Assembly: GCA_900155495.1 (NCBI GenBank)
Contig: FTLJ01000339.1
Location: 36,274 to 100,273, forward strand
DNA from: Porogramme epimiltina
Taxonomy: Eukaryota > Basidiomycota > Agaricomycetes > Polyporales > Polyporaceae
DNA: 64,000 nucleotides
Direction: 5' to 3'
Made by a program: the position numbers and the translations under genes. Positions 22,151 through 33,681 of this stretch are shown one piece after another. The notes below the pieces were generated by a model. The model was not told the origin of the DNA. It made no database searches and worked only from the letters and a program-made list of their open reading frames with translations. The first letter of the stretch is position 1. Every line of letters starts with the position of its first letter.

Positions 22151-22814
22151 CATGTAGAATTAGTGGGTTTGCTTCTGACATCCATATATTATTCTTGTGT
22201 AAACTCTATCAACGGTCAAGCACGTATTAATGGTAGTATAGTATGTACTCACCTCTCTCTTTTGTGGGTGATTATCGCGCATGTATACAGTGCATCGATT
22301 TCAATTGATGTATGTGTGTGTATCCATTATACTTACGTTGCCGTCAAAGTGAGTACTGAGCAGGAATAGAGGGCATTCTAATATTCTATTGTGAGTCGGA
22401 GGCTGACCGCGTCAGATGCCACTGGCAGAGCCGCGCACATGCTAAAAAAGGAAGGCGCGACAAAGCAGGCTACACCTCACAATGAGTGAATTCTCCGCTA
22501 ACTCTGGTGCATCCTAGAGAGATATAAACTTGTTTCAGCTACTCTAATACCTCATGCTCATTCAAGGAAATTGGTTTGAGGGGATAAAATCTTATCTCCA
22601 CTCAGATAGGAGAGATTCACTGAGGCCACTAACGGCGTCTAAGAGCTGATTACACGCGGGTTCGAGTCCCTTTAGGGCCCACTCTAATTTCGTTCCTGTC
22701 TCATATACAGTGTCTACATCTGCATTCAAGAACAGTAGTATATAGCTTCGTAAAAATACTAGTACAGTCTTGTAGCTACCATACATAGCTGCACCCGAAT
22801 TCTCAGTACTCTCT
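22151..22814. other. Spacer; isolated Pol III B-box-like motif
   Basis: No gene supported. GGTTCGAGTCC at 22659-22669 is a perfect match to the internal B box of tRNA genes, but no acceptor stem or matching T-stem can be drawn. It may be a tRNA or SINE relic or chance. A single M2 unit lies at about 22432-22441. Confidence 0.4.
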
Positions 22815-22990
22815 GTGCGCCGCGCACGTATGCCGCGCATGCCGCGCACTTATGCCGCGCATGCCGCGCACGTATGCCGCGCAAGCCGCGCACGTCCCCG
22901 CGCAGCCGCGCACCTCCGCGCACCGCCGCGCACCGCCGCGCAAAATTCCGCCAGCCCGTTCTGCGACATTCCCAAGTACAGCCGCGCTGA
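22815..22990. repeat. GC-rich minisatellite M2, array 3
   Basis: Repeated GCCGCGCACGTAT, GCCGCGCATGCC and CGCGCACCGC units, ending CGCGCAAAATTCC. The TTTTGCGCGG head of array 1 is the inverse of this CCGCGCAAAA end, so arrays 1 and 3 are bounded by the same terminus in opposite orientation. Confidence 0.85.
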
Positions 22991-24392
22991 TAAGAAGTGA
23001 TTGGTACCATGGATCACTCCTGTGAACCGATGGGAGCTTGATCAAGCAAGGTTCATGGATGAGCTACAGATCGATCGCAGAAGTAGATCACGCCAGGTCT
23101 TTATTGCGCAACAGGGCCAGGAAACGCACGGAGCGAAAGAGAAGTACAAGCAACGTGAAGATGTCCACCCTCGTGGATACAGGTTCTAGCGCGTTACGTG
23201 TCCCTTAGGTCTATCAGATTGATATCCTTTGCATGCGAATTACATTTCTTGGTTTCCCGTATACTGCCAAGTAAGTAAGCTAGCCTTTTTCAAGGCATTC
23301 CTTCGAGCTTAAACAGGAAGGGAAGAGCCATCCTTGCTCGTAAGCAGGTCCACTTCTGTAAAGATAACACTCACAGATCACCGGTATCAGAGACGTGAAT
23401 GACGAGACCTACCAGTAAGTATTAAATTCTACCAGAAGTGTGCCAGGTTTCATGAAGAAATGAATACATGGATCGTGAGGCACACTACGAAGAGCTTCTA
23501 GAAAATCATTCGGAAAGACATGGATGCCGATAATAAGTACCATTCCACCATTTTGTGAGTATACTACGTGCTCTGTAGACCATGACAGGCGTGGGTGCAT
23601 AGAAGTTCGAGGTATGCCGAGCGGGCCGAAGATCGGTCACTTGAGCGCTTATAATACCCACTCCTTCTCATGCACGCCTCCATCTGTCTGAGATCTACAT
23701 TGCAGAAGTTCCCATCTCACGCACTAATTCTATTATTCCAAGCTAGGCTCCTTTACCTTCCGCGTCTTCTCGGCTTTCCCCGGGAGCGATCGAACGATCA
23801 GCTTTGAATTTAGGTCTAGGTCCCTCTCCCACGAATCGTCTATGGTACTATAAGTTGATGCAATATCGGTGTGAACTCCATCTTTCGACCGCGGTCATCC
23901 TACTCTTTTGATTCCTTGACAAACATTGCTCCGGGCCCCTTCCAGTACGCCGTTACCTACACGAGACCAGCTCGAGCATCCATAGAGAACATGGAGGCTA
24001 CGGTAAGTGGATGTGCTACCAGGCTATATAAGGGAAACCCTTATACTCTTCCTTGTCGTAGGAGACACCTGGAAACTCTGGTTCGAACTGCCCTGGAGCT
24101 TCTAGCAAGGCATGTAGGAGATATACTCCAGGGATACCAGTGCGACCAAATTCCCCACTAACACTGGGGTACATTCTTGATATATTCAGTATACCGAGGC
24201 GGATGCCGAAGCCTGTATGGTAAATAGGTGGTAGACGATGGTCGTAATCCGTGCGCTGATGGTATTCTCCTCATACCTATAGCGTAACTTACCAGATATC
24301 TTCGAAGTTAGTATTTACAACTACACTGCCGTCGTCTACACTAAGTATACTTACTAAGCTCCACGAAGTTTGCAACAGGAACCTATACAGAC
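22991..24392 (+). other. Repeat fragments and upstream region of second DUF6535 gene
   Basis: About 22990-23190 is a diverged partial copy of the right end of block R2, and about 23585-23650 matches 16912-16980. From 23871 a possible leader exon ends at GAGGCTACG before GTAAGT (24003). It and a piece near 24290-24305 may be first exons of the gene that follows, but neither could be joined in frame with certainty. Confidence 0.4.
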
Positions 24393-26896
24393 ATGCAGAA
24401 GGCAGAAGGATGGGCCAAGGTATCAAGTCCACTCCAGAAACACAGCGACGAGCTCCTTGAGCAGTGGATTAAGGAGATAGATGACTTCCTCATTTTCGTA
24501 AGCTCCACGATTAGTCAGGTAGGCACCCGTGTGTTCATTTTGAATGTAACCTTCAACAGGCGGGTCTTTTTTCGGGTATATTGACCGCTTTCAACGTCCA
24601 ATCCTACCCACTCCTCCAGCCCGCCCCAACTGATCAAACAAACGCTATCCTAGCTACAATTTCAGCTCAACTCGAGAGCTTCCGACTGAATCCACCTTTC
24701 GTCAACTCCACCGGAAACACCTTCAATATCTTGACTCCGTCACCGCCGTTCAAAGCGCCCGTCTATGCGATCTGGCTTAACGCCCTTTGGTTCACTAGTC
24801 TAGTGTTCGGCCTAGCGTCGGGAATAATCGGTATCGTTGTCAAGCAGTGGCTCAGGGAGTACAACGGCGGCCTGGGTGGAGACTCACGGGACATTTCGCG
24901 CCGCCGACAGTATCGTTACGACAATCTGCGGAAGTGGCGCGTGAGGATGATTGTTGCTATGATACCCGTCCTCCTCCTCATTGCTGCCGTCCTATTTCTG
25001 GCCGGACTCCTGATCCTCCTTTACAACATCCACAATACCGTCGCTCAAGTGGTGTCCGTATTTGCCGGTCTTCTCCTCCTCTTTGTCTTCGCAACCACCA
25101 TACTCCCAGCAGTTTCTCGATCGTGCTGCTACTACTCCCCACAGTCCCTTGCATTTTTCAAGTTAAGGAACAACGCAGTGCGCGTCATTGGAAATGTACT
25201 CTTCTTGACAGTCAACACACTTTCTGAAGCATTCAACTGGATCACAGATCGTGTTCGGTGGGGACCCTTCTTGACATGCTATTGGACCTTCACGAGGTTG
25301 AAATCCCAAGGAAGCCCTCAGTGGAGAATACCACGCAGTTGGCACGGCGGCGAGGGGTCCTTCGCGTCAGAATCTTACAATCTTGATATCAACATCCTCG
25401 TCACTGCTTACTCTGCCACACTCGACACCGCCATCATTGATCATTCCATTGCCGCTTGTCTTTCCGACCATGTAGGTCATCGATTTTGGGGGGAATACAC
25501 CTCCAAGTTGAAGAAGACCACTGTCAATCTTTTCGGACCATGGGAATACTGGCCCAAGCCTGTCCTTAACGCCTTCGGAAAGATTGTTGGGAAGATGATA
25601 CAGAGCTTATACAGGAATGAAGAAAGAAGGTTGGAGAGCGACGGATGGGACTCAGACTCAGGTCAAGCAAAGGACGTTTCCTCAGAACAACTCGACGTTC
25701 TGCGCACCATTTGGCGTGAATATCCCCAGTACGACACGAGGATTCGGCTGAGAGCCTTTGTTTCCCTTACTCATGGGGTCGATCCTCAAAATGCGCATGA
25801 TGCGTGGAGAAGGATATTCTTCGACAACGACATCTCCAAAATATGTGATATGGACACTAGCAAAATTGGTATGTGTTAGTTTGAATACTGCATAAAATCT
25901 GCACACATTGAGTCGCTGACATTGTTGTGTATGGTAGTCGCGCTCGCTGCTGCATATAGGTTGCGCTCGTTCGTCAAGAATCCTTCTCTCGGCTCTCCCC
26001 ACAGCCCACGGCGACATATTGAATGGGAGTTGAAGGATGTCATCTTGAATCATCTATCCATCATCGAGCTCCTGTTGAGGAATCCTGTCATTTCAAAAGC
26101 GCCCGTAGACATTGAACAATTCGTCACCGATGCTCTCAGCTCAGTGCAAGCGTTCCTGATGAAAATGGAGTGGAATATCCCCGAGAGGAATCCCCGTGCG
26201 GAGTGCTTGTCCTTCTTGGATATTCTTGAGGTTATCGGACGTGCTCACAACGAAAAGCATTCTTCGGATCTGATCACCCCTTCCCTGGTCAAAACCCTGA
26301 TAAAAACTCGCGTAGCTGGTAGGCGCATGGTGTATTACGTACGCGATTGGGAGCCGCTAACTTTGCGTGTAGTTGTTCATGCCGCCGCAAACAGCTTGCA
26401 TGCGTTTGTGGATAACTCGAGCCTGGGATCTCCCTATAATCAACGGAATGTCTTATGGGAGCTGATCAACATAATTTTACCCCCCCTACGCATCATCTGG
26501 CGGCTACTTGGGGATTCCGCTCTTTCAATTGCGTTCGTAGGCATCGAGCCATTAATCGCTGATGTGATGGGCTCTATGCAGAAACTCTTGCTAGGAATGG
26601 ATTGGAAGAGCCACCCCGAGATGAGAAGCCCGTTAATGGAGAGCATTTATTTTGCAGCCATTCTCGAGATCATCATGCAAATTCACAGGAACGAGTTCGC
26701 CAAAGATCTGATCACCCCTACCTTGGTCAAAACCTTAACGAGCACATTTATACAACTCACGAACGACAGCAACTGGGAGCACGTCGAATCAACGGATCCC
26801 GATGTGGAGCAGTGCAGAGAAATTCTTGTCCAACTACATTCCGAAATCGTGATAAGGGGTTCTTCCGGTGCACATCACGAAGTATCAGCCACTTGA
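24393..26896 (+). CDS. DUF6535 membrane protein with two C-terminal repeat exons
   Basis: Exons: up to 24497 (5' limit uncertain, ATG at 24393), 24560-25868, 25938-26318 and 26373-26896, giving about 772 residues from that ATG. The first exon ends ELLEQWIKEIDDFLIF. The long exon opens AGLFSGILTAFNVQSYPLLQ and has the same hydrophobic segments as its paralogues (IVAMIPVLLLIAAVLFLAGL). The exon border into the repeat region is in phase 1, as in the other two genes. Repeat 1 begins VALAAAYRLRSFVKNPSLGS and repeat 2 begins VVHAAANSLHAFVDNSSLGS. The last exon carries the terminal tail (NDSNWEHVESTD). The frame is intact throughout, so this copy looks functional. The intron 26319-26372 is 54 bp and open in frame, so retaining it would add 18 residues rather than break the protein. 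Confidence 0.83.
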
Positions 26897-27367
26897 GACA
26901 CATGCTACATTGGCATCAAATATCCTAAATAGTTGCGTTAGATTATTTATCATTTAACAGTACATGCTTACATCTGTCATCAGTTCTACAGTGCTACTTG
27001 TCGTTGATGTTGCTACCGCTGCGAGCAGTTAACAACTTGACACTTCTATGGACCCAGCTCTTCGATAACATTCCACCCCTCCTCGTGCTCCCACCTCAGG
27101 TCAATGTCACGTTGCATATCAGTGGCTGCTTTTCTCGTGCAAGATGACCGTGGACCACACTTCCCAAACGACAGCCAACGTCTCTGAAGGTTATCGCGCA
27201 ACCGAAACCGACCCTATAGTACTACTCAGTGCATCTACACGCAATACGGAAAACGCAATCGGCGCCAAACGGACTGGACGCCGGGACGGTCGACGACATC
27301 AGCAAACACCGCATTTCATTCTATGTATTTAGGGCATTGCAATTAGTGATCTGGTTTGCAAGCGCGC
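26897..27367. other. 3' flank of DUF6535 gene 2; no further gene
   Basis: Presumed 3' untranslated region followed by unassigned sequence. A 62-codon frame at 27144-27332 has no recognisable motif. Confidence 0.4.
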
Positions 27368-27813
27368 GCAATTGACGGCAATTACTTACAACCGGGGCGC
27401 GAGATTGGAAACCGCCCTAACCGCTTGTAATGGGGTGGGCCGTATTGGGACAACTTGCAATGTACGGGGGGTATTGGGACCGATTGTGACGGATTGTGAG
27501 CAAGCAAAATGTGTTGTGATAGTCAGAATAATATGGACCGTTGGCTCCATCCGCCGCACCCACAAATGCGACGTACAGCGACTCCCCGTCTGTGAATGTG
27601 AACTCCACGCCCCCCAACCGCGGCCGCTCGACACGGTTGAGCGTGGGCCACGCGGCGAGCAGCGCATTCGTGTACATGCGGAGTGCGTCGCAAAAAGGGC
27701 CCCCTGCGGGCTGCGAGCGAGCCGGCCGTGAAATGCATTGAAGGCCGCCACACGAACGTGCGCAGCGCAGGGCACGCGCCACGCTACCCGTCCGCCGCAG
27801 GACGGGGAGAACC

Positions 27814-28420
27814 GTGTCGTCGAGGATCTGTGTTGGCGAGAGGTCGACATCCGAACTGAAACGGGGTTACCTGCGCTGGAACGGGCTGAGCTCGCCCGTC
27901 GTCGGCGCGTTCTTCGGAGAGGCGTTCCCCGTCGACCCGGTGTACGAAGACATCCAGGTCGTCGACGCCCACGCGTACTACCTCTTCCTCCCCGCGGCCC
28001 CGCTCTTCTCCGCGCCGCGCCGCGCGATGTGCCGCCTCCGCGCGCACCTCCTCGCGTACATGCGCCCGTGGGTCGCGTCGCGCGGCGTGGCGGACGTTTC
28101 CGGCGTGTCCGCGCATGGGAACGAGGTCCTCCGACTCACGCTTGGGGCGGCGTCGCCTCTCTCGCCGGAGGACCAAGCTGGCGCACTGCAGACGTACGTC
28201 TGGGGCGTCGTCACGAACATCACGCGCGTCGCGCACTGAACGCTCCTGCATATCCTCGCGGACCGCTCCGCGCGCGTGCGCTTGCAGGCCGCACTCGACG
28301 CGGGCGTGCGCGCGGAGCTCGCAGGGAGCGGGGCCGGGCTGCACGCAGCACGACGCGGAGCCTGCGGCGCTCGGCGCGCCCGCGTTCGCGCTGCTCGGCG
28401 AAATCGCGCCATTTCGGCGC
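27814..28420 (+). pseudogene. Cytochrome P450 fragment, broken
   Basis: The + frame carries GAFFGEAFPVDPVYEDIQVV, then AHLLAYMRPWVASRG, then QTYVWGVVTNITRVAH, as in the region before and within helix I of fungal CYP7/CYP8-like P450s (A/W-G...N...A-F-W-T-L-L-H-L-L). The residue expected to be W after RVAF is TGA at 28237-28239. Beyond it the frame goes on with TLLHILADRSARVRLQAALD and then shifts by one (EPAALGAPAFALLGE is in another frame). The haem-binding cysteine region is absent. It lies inside the inverted-repeat-bounded interval and is much richer in GC than the surrounding DNA. Confidence 0.6.
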
Positions 28421-29015
28421 TTATTGACTTCGAGATTTTCAATGATCTGTGTACCTGGCTCCTGCGCACGTCTTGACATCCTCTGTCTCTGTCTCCTTCC
28501 TTCTACCTCCTCTCCCTTCAACAGTTCTTTGGCGCTATCACAGACGTATTTCATGCACAATATATTGGAGGTAAGTATGTATCTATCATACGATCCCCCC
28601 TCTGCAACCGCCTTCCAGTCTCAAGCCGTCTCCGCCTCTCACTCCGTCACCGTCTCGACTGTCCTCTATTGCGTAGCCCGACGAGGACAGACCTGGCCGA
28701 GCATCACAACGTTTCGTAAGTGTTTGTCCTCATGCGTTGCACCCTCTCCAGGCTCAATGGTGATCTTCGAGTCGGACAGTGCGTGTTGCCCTGCTCGATG
28801 CTTGCTGGGGCCGCCTCACCATCGACGGTGGTGAGGACCCTTGGACCGTCGTCCCCGTGCCCCTCGCTCTCGTCCTCATCAGCCTCTCCACCCGCTTCCT
28901 CACCCATCCCGATTCCCGCCGCCCTCGATGTCTTCGCCGCCCATCACCCGAGCTGGCAGACCGTCGCTGACTGGATGCCGCACAAACGACATGCACACCC
29001 TGCGCGCCCGTACCT

Positions 29016-30300
29016 ATGCCGGGCGAGTCGACGGCCACCACCATGGGCAGCGCGATGCCGACAGACACCACGCTCTCGCTCGCGGGGAGAACGACGGTGC
29101 CGACGGGCACGCCGGACCTCCCGAAGCCGTTCTCGCAGCTGCCCGCCGACGCATTCTCGACCAACTACTCGACCGTCGACTGCCAGGACTTCATGATGAA
29201 CCTGACGCAGACGTCAGCGTTCCGCGAGTGCCGTCCGTTCTCGCTCCTCGTCCAGGACTCGAATCCGTTCATCACAGTGAGTCTATTTAATTTCCGTGTG
29301 GTCCCCTTTGGCCTGTCCCTGCCCCTGTCTGTCTCTTTTCACCTTCTCGCACATTCTTTTCCCTTCACTGTTCATATTTTCATTTGTGGTCGTGGATTCG
29401 AGCCGACGACGGCGTGTATTTGGGTGGGAGGGCTGGAAGGGCAGGAAAGACAGACGGACGGACAGATGGGCTCTGAGGGGAATGAGTGGGCCACCGCTGC
29501 TCCCCTCCTCCGCCCGGAGGGAGGCGTTCTCCAGAAATTTCGAACTTCCCGCGCACACCCGCCCCACTGCCCTTCCTGCCATGTTCCTTGTTCACACCAA
29601 GGAACGGGGGCGCGGAGCACGAGCTCGCGTGATGCGTTACGTCCTCTCTCGCCTTCCTGCGTCCATCTTTGGCACATACTGGCGCTCCAGCTCTCCCACA
29701 ACGGCCGCTTTTGGGGAGCTACGGAACTTTTCCGCTTCTCTCCCTGGATGGGGCTTCGAGAATGCAGCTTGCTAACCTCGACCGCGATCGAAGCAGACCC
29801 AAAGGAACATCACCGCGCGGAATGTCATCCTCTGGGGGACGTACAACACCGACCTGAGTGAGGACCAGTGCGTCGCGAACATGGCGTGATTCGAGGAGAA
29901 CATCCAGGCGAGCTGCAAGGTGGTCTTGATGCCTTCGCAAGTACGTCACTCCCTCCCCTCCACGGGGGCCGTCTTTCGGACATACGTTCTCTCGTAAGCA
30001 TTCTCTCTCTGCACTTCGTCCTTCTCTCGCTGATTTTCCCCGCGCATGCCCCGCCTTTCCACTCGCTCTCCGTTCAGATCATGCAGGCCTCCTCCAAGCG
30101 CACTCGATGACGCGCACCGCCGCGTGCGTGGTGAACAACAGCACGAACACGTACTGCTACGTCGACGCGCTAGGCCGTGAGCGCGGCTCGCCTCGACCTC
30201 TACCAGCTCCCGCTCGGGCCGCCTCTGCCCAACGCGGCGCCCAGCAACCCATGCAGGATTGGGGCACCGTCTCCACCATTGCTGATGGGAGTGCATGCTG
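29016..30300 (+). pseudogene. DUF7729-type secreted/membrane protein fragment, broken
   Basis: Three pieces align in order with a basidiomycete family I know as DUF7729: DAFSTNYSTVDCQDFMMNLT with FRECRPFSLLVQDSNPF (to about 29277), then NVILWGTYNTDLSEDQCVAN with a TGA at 29887 (about 29820-29940), then AACVVNNSTNTYCYVDA and DLYQLPLGPPLPNAAPSNPC (about 30115-30255). GT-AG introns are still visible (donor GTGAGTCT at 29278, donor GTACGTCA at 29941). At least one stop and a frameshift break it. Function of the family is unknown. Confidence 0.5.
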
Positions 30301-30776
30301 GACTCTGGTGAGTACCGTCTTTCCTAATTCACCCTGGGTTTTGCTGATCATCGCCCTTTCAGTAGTTGAGCGTTATGGGGTCGCGCATGTGTGTGTGAGC
30401 ATTGGTAGTCGTAACTATGTGTAATAGTAGATATACAATATATTTGGTCTATCCAACGAGCCCGCTGCGAGCAAATCGACGCCCTGACCCCCATCATTTA
30501 TTGTAGTAGCTCTTGCAAAGAGCTGGAATTAGTCCCAATCAATGCCAATCGCTTGTAACAATCGAAATCCGTCTCAATCCCCCGTGCACATTGTGAGCGA
30601 TTCGGGGTGGATTGCAATTTGACGCGCCAGGATTGCGATCAATTCCGGAGATTGCAGGTCGGGCCCCATGTATTGCGATCAATTCCGGTATATCGCAATG
30701 GTCAAATAAGCAACGCGATATAGGCCCTATTATTTTGGCGATTTATACCATTGTAAGCAATTTCCGCCACTTCCAA

Positions 30777-31364
30777 TTCACACCAAGTTTTTGTCGTGTC
30801 TGCTGATGGAGTAACACCCCAACTTCAGGCGTGGATACACCGCGTAGCCTATCCTCGAGACAGGAGCGTATCTATGAGTGAAAAGGGGGATAGGAGGATA
30901 GGCATGTGCAACGGTTGTTCCGTCCTACTCCCTGAGCCCACCCTCATGGGCTCAGGTGGATCCAGAAGATATGAAGCTGACCGGTTACCGTTCTCTACAC
31001 TCATTCACCTATCCTCCGCCCCCTTGCTCCCGTGTGGCACCCTCCTCCTTGTAGTATTTTAGACTCTTTCCGTCTTTCTTTTCTCGTTGTGTCCTCCTGC
31101 ACCCTATCAACACTCACATGCCATATCCGCCATCCTTCCTTGCCCCCCCCCCCTCCCTCCCTTCACCAGATATCCCTGGCGGCTCGCAGATAACTGTTCT
31201 GAAACGCGGTCACGCTGTCTATTCATATGTCGACTTGGTGTGCCATCACAGACATGGCGTACGAAAATATCGGCGATTGTCATGTAATTGCAATGATACG
31301 ACTATCAGTACCCCATTCAGCACACCGGTACCTCATCTGCTAGACCAATCCCGATCCCACTGGC
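30777..31364. other. Spacer; no gene seen
   Basis: Contains a poly-C run at about 31139-31150 and unassigned sequence. No supported exon. Confidence 0.4.
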
Positions 31365-31720
31365 TTAAGGTTCTATAGTGAAGCGTTGAGTACACGTTCC
31401 GCGAAAAAGCGCTTTTGCGATTAGTGCACCACCTGCTGCAAATGCAGGATGAGAACCAACTTCTTGGGGCGATCGCATAAGGACGTACCTTACAAGTGAG
31501 GGCAAAATGAGAGGGGAAGAAAGTCTGGGTAGCGTACCATGAGACGATTGTGCATCCAGCAACTTGTGCTCCCCCTCGTATTGGGTTACTTCTATTGACT
31601 ATGGACGTGCAGAACACTATAGTCGGGTCCCCTATTGGGCAAAGGAGGGAAAAGAGGGAAATTCAAGGAGGAGGGCCCGCCGGTGACAAGAATGAGGAGC
31701 CGTGATAGCCTATAGGTGAT
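31365..31720 (+). repeat. Repeat block R3, copy 2
   Basis: Direct copy of 13765-14210, with TACCATGAGACGATTGTGCA, GGACGTGCAGAACACTATAG, GGAGGGCCCGC, GGTGACAAGAA and GAGGAGCCGTGATAG in the same order. Lies next to the inverted R1 copy D. Confidence 0.65.
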
Positions 31721-31744
31721 GACGAAAACCACGACAGATGTATT

Positions 31745-33080
31745 TTAAGACACATGACACGGTACAAGCTGGCGGCTACTGGCGCAAGGCAGGTTTACTT
31801 GTGTAGCCCCGGGCCCAGTCACAGGCTCATGCCACGTTCTCGGGATTAACTTGCGCTCGAAGCCGATCCCCATGAGAAGGTCAGATCGAGCTCGTCGGCA
31901 CCAATGTCGATGAAGAGCCCATGCCCATTTCCACGAGCGCGCCCAGCATCGCACTACTCCGGGTACGGTCGACGACGGGACGAGGGTGAGGGTCACTGTA
32001 GATTCATGACTCTCGGACCTTGGGAGCGCAGATGGTGACGGCGGTGTCGTCTCCAACACGCTCGATGTGTGCGGTGTTATGTCGGCAGGTTGCTGGTGTC
32101 TTCAAGTGCGAGATACGGAGATGCCTTACGGCGTGATCTGCACTTACACGTCAGCGTAGCCAATAGGTGCGCTTGTGGCGTCATCGTCCTTGCTGCCTGG
32201 AACTATCACGATGCAAGGCCACGATATTCTGCTCATCATGGTGGCCCCTGCGAGTCTTCCAATAGGCAGCGGGAGAGACGGCTTCGTTGAATAATCGACC
32301 TTGGATTTGTCGTTCCTTGCGCGCTGCGAGTATTAGCTGCCAATACTAAGCATGCACCACCCGGCGGCGTGGCGCGACGTCAGTCTAACAGTCTTGCGCG
32401 CGATGGGAAGAAGTATAGCGCACCTTCACCGTCACCTGGAGCGTGCCTTGCGGGACCTCCCATCATAAGCAGTTTCACAGGACTTGTCTGCAACATGACC
32501 ACTCTGTGCTAGCCTTTATCGTCAGAATTGAGGGCCCCGTCCTTGACGTCCCCACGAACCGCATCTTCATCGGCGACGATTTTATGAACGAAGGACTAAT
32601 GGTGGCTCGCTCGTACACTTTTGGAAGAAGACTGAATTGACGTTGTGCTAGAGAAGTCTTGCTATCAGCACTGCAGGGGACGCGATATGACACACCACGT
32701 ACCATTTCCTCCCCCGTCACCATATTACATTCCGTATCCCCAAAGCCCCAGTTCCATCTTCGCGCACAGTGCTTTGCAAAGGAATGAACGAGCTCTCAAC
32801 ATAAAATGTCTCCAATAATCCGCGAGGGGAGTCTTTCCGGGGGCACCGGGCAGTACCGAGAGACTTGGCTCGAGGCCGAGCTGACGAGTGTGTGGATTTG
32901 GCTGCACCACATTCGCGACGTACGTCTGAATTAGATGAAATTCTGTTGAGGAGGAGAGGGCAGGACCACTGGATGGGTGGTCGGAGGAAGAGCGAGAAAG
33001 CCAATGAAAGTCGAAGGGGGGAGGGGGGATGTGCGTGGCAGGCACCGGCACATCCGTAGAGGGCATTTTAACGAATCCAA
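31745..33080 (-). repeat. Dispersed repeat family R1, copy D (inverted)
   Basis: Inverse of copy A, about 8500-10000. Landmarks read on the minus strand: the patch IQTYVANVVQPNPHTRQLGL near 32945-32890 corresponds to VQTYGANATRPNPYACQIDL in copy A; GACTGACGTCGCGCCACG appears near 32370. On the plus strand, VRIEGPVLDVPTNRIFIGDD and NEGLMVARSYTFGRR (about 32525-32635) form the best-kept coding patch of the whole family. Stops interrupt both strands. Confidence 0.65.
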
Positions 33081-33681
33081 TCAAGTTCTAGCCCGGTGGG
33101 AGATTCTTGCTTGTAGTCAACAGCAGGCTGCCTTCAGCTGGGGTGCGGTCATTGTGAGAAAGAGTCTTCGGAAGCGATATGAGGGGGTTGGACTTAAGTT
33201 GCACAGAGCGGGAAAACGTTGAATAGGTGGCCTGAAGCAATGGCAGGACGCCAGGCGTCGCGTTGGCCAAGACTGAGTGCGAAAGGAAGATGAGTCCATT
33301 GGTCACGAAGGTCATTGAGGGGGAAGGAGAGCGCGGGAAGGGTTTGCGATGAAATGAAGGAAGCGGCATGAAAAAGGCATTGCAAGACAGGGTCGTGTTT
33401 CAGTAGTGTAGAGGAGACGGAGGAGGAAGGAGGGGGAGAAAGGGGGGGAGAAAGGGGGCAGACGTAGAAGATAAAGAACGAATGTGACACACCTGGAGAC
33501 GAAAGACTCTCCATATCGCACGACACAAGCGCATCCGCTAGGGCCACGGGCCCGGGAAGAACAAGATGAATATGCGGACAGGGCGCGGCTGAGGGAGAAC
33601 GGGAGGCGGGTCGGGATGCACAGTGAGGGGGATACCTCTGTTGGGCGTACAAGCAACGCCACTCACTGTTCGCATCGGGCA
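33081..33681. other. Spacer with a long homopurine tract
   Basis: About 33408-33470 is almost pure G/A on the + strand, with runs of six or seven G. No gene supported on either strand. Confidence 0.5.

Larger units (their letters stand above)
27368..30776. mobile_element. Putative gene-fragment-carrying DNA transposon with inverted termini
   Basis: The left end reads TGACGGCAATTACTTACAA (from 27373) and the right end, read inverted from about 30770, is TGGCGGAAATTGCTTACAA: 16 of 19 positions agree. Both ends are followed inward by subterminal clusters of related words (GCTTGTAA, ATTGTGAG, TTGCAAT, and ATTGCGATCAATTCCGG twice, at 30632 and 30672). Between them lie GC-rich broken pieces of two ordinary fungal genes and no transposase. 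A clear target-site duplication was not found, so limits are approximate. A non-autonomous element that has captured host gene pieces is the best reading; coincidental inverted words around degraded genes are the alternative. Confidence 0.5.

Noticed and set aside
21260..22369. Frames rich in RTPRTPRT and ARRARR
   Set aside because: They are produced by the CCGCGCACG minisatellite in any phase and both strands.
22630..22680. tRNA gene around GGTTCGAGTCC
   Set aside because: Only the B box fits. T-stem pairing is poor, and no acceptor stem, anticodon arm or A box at the right distance can be drawn.
27784..28560. 258-codon minus-strand frame
   Set aside because: Antisense of the GC-rich P450 relic; Arg/Ala-rich composition typical of a shadow frame.
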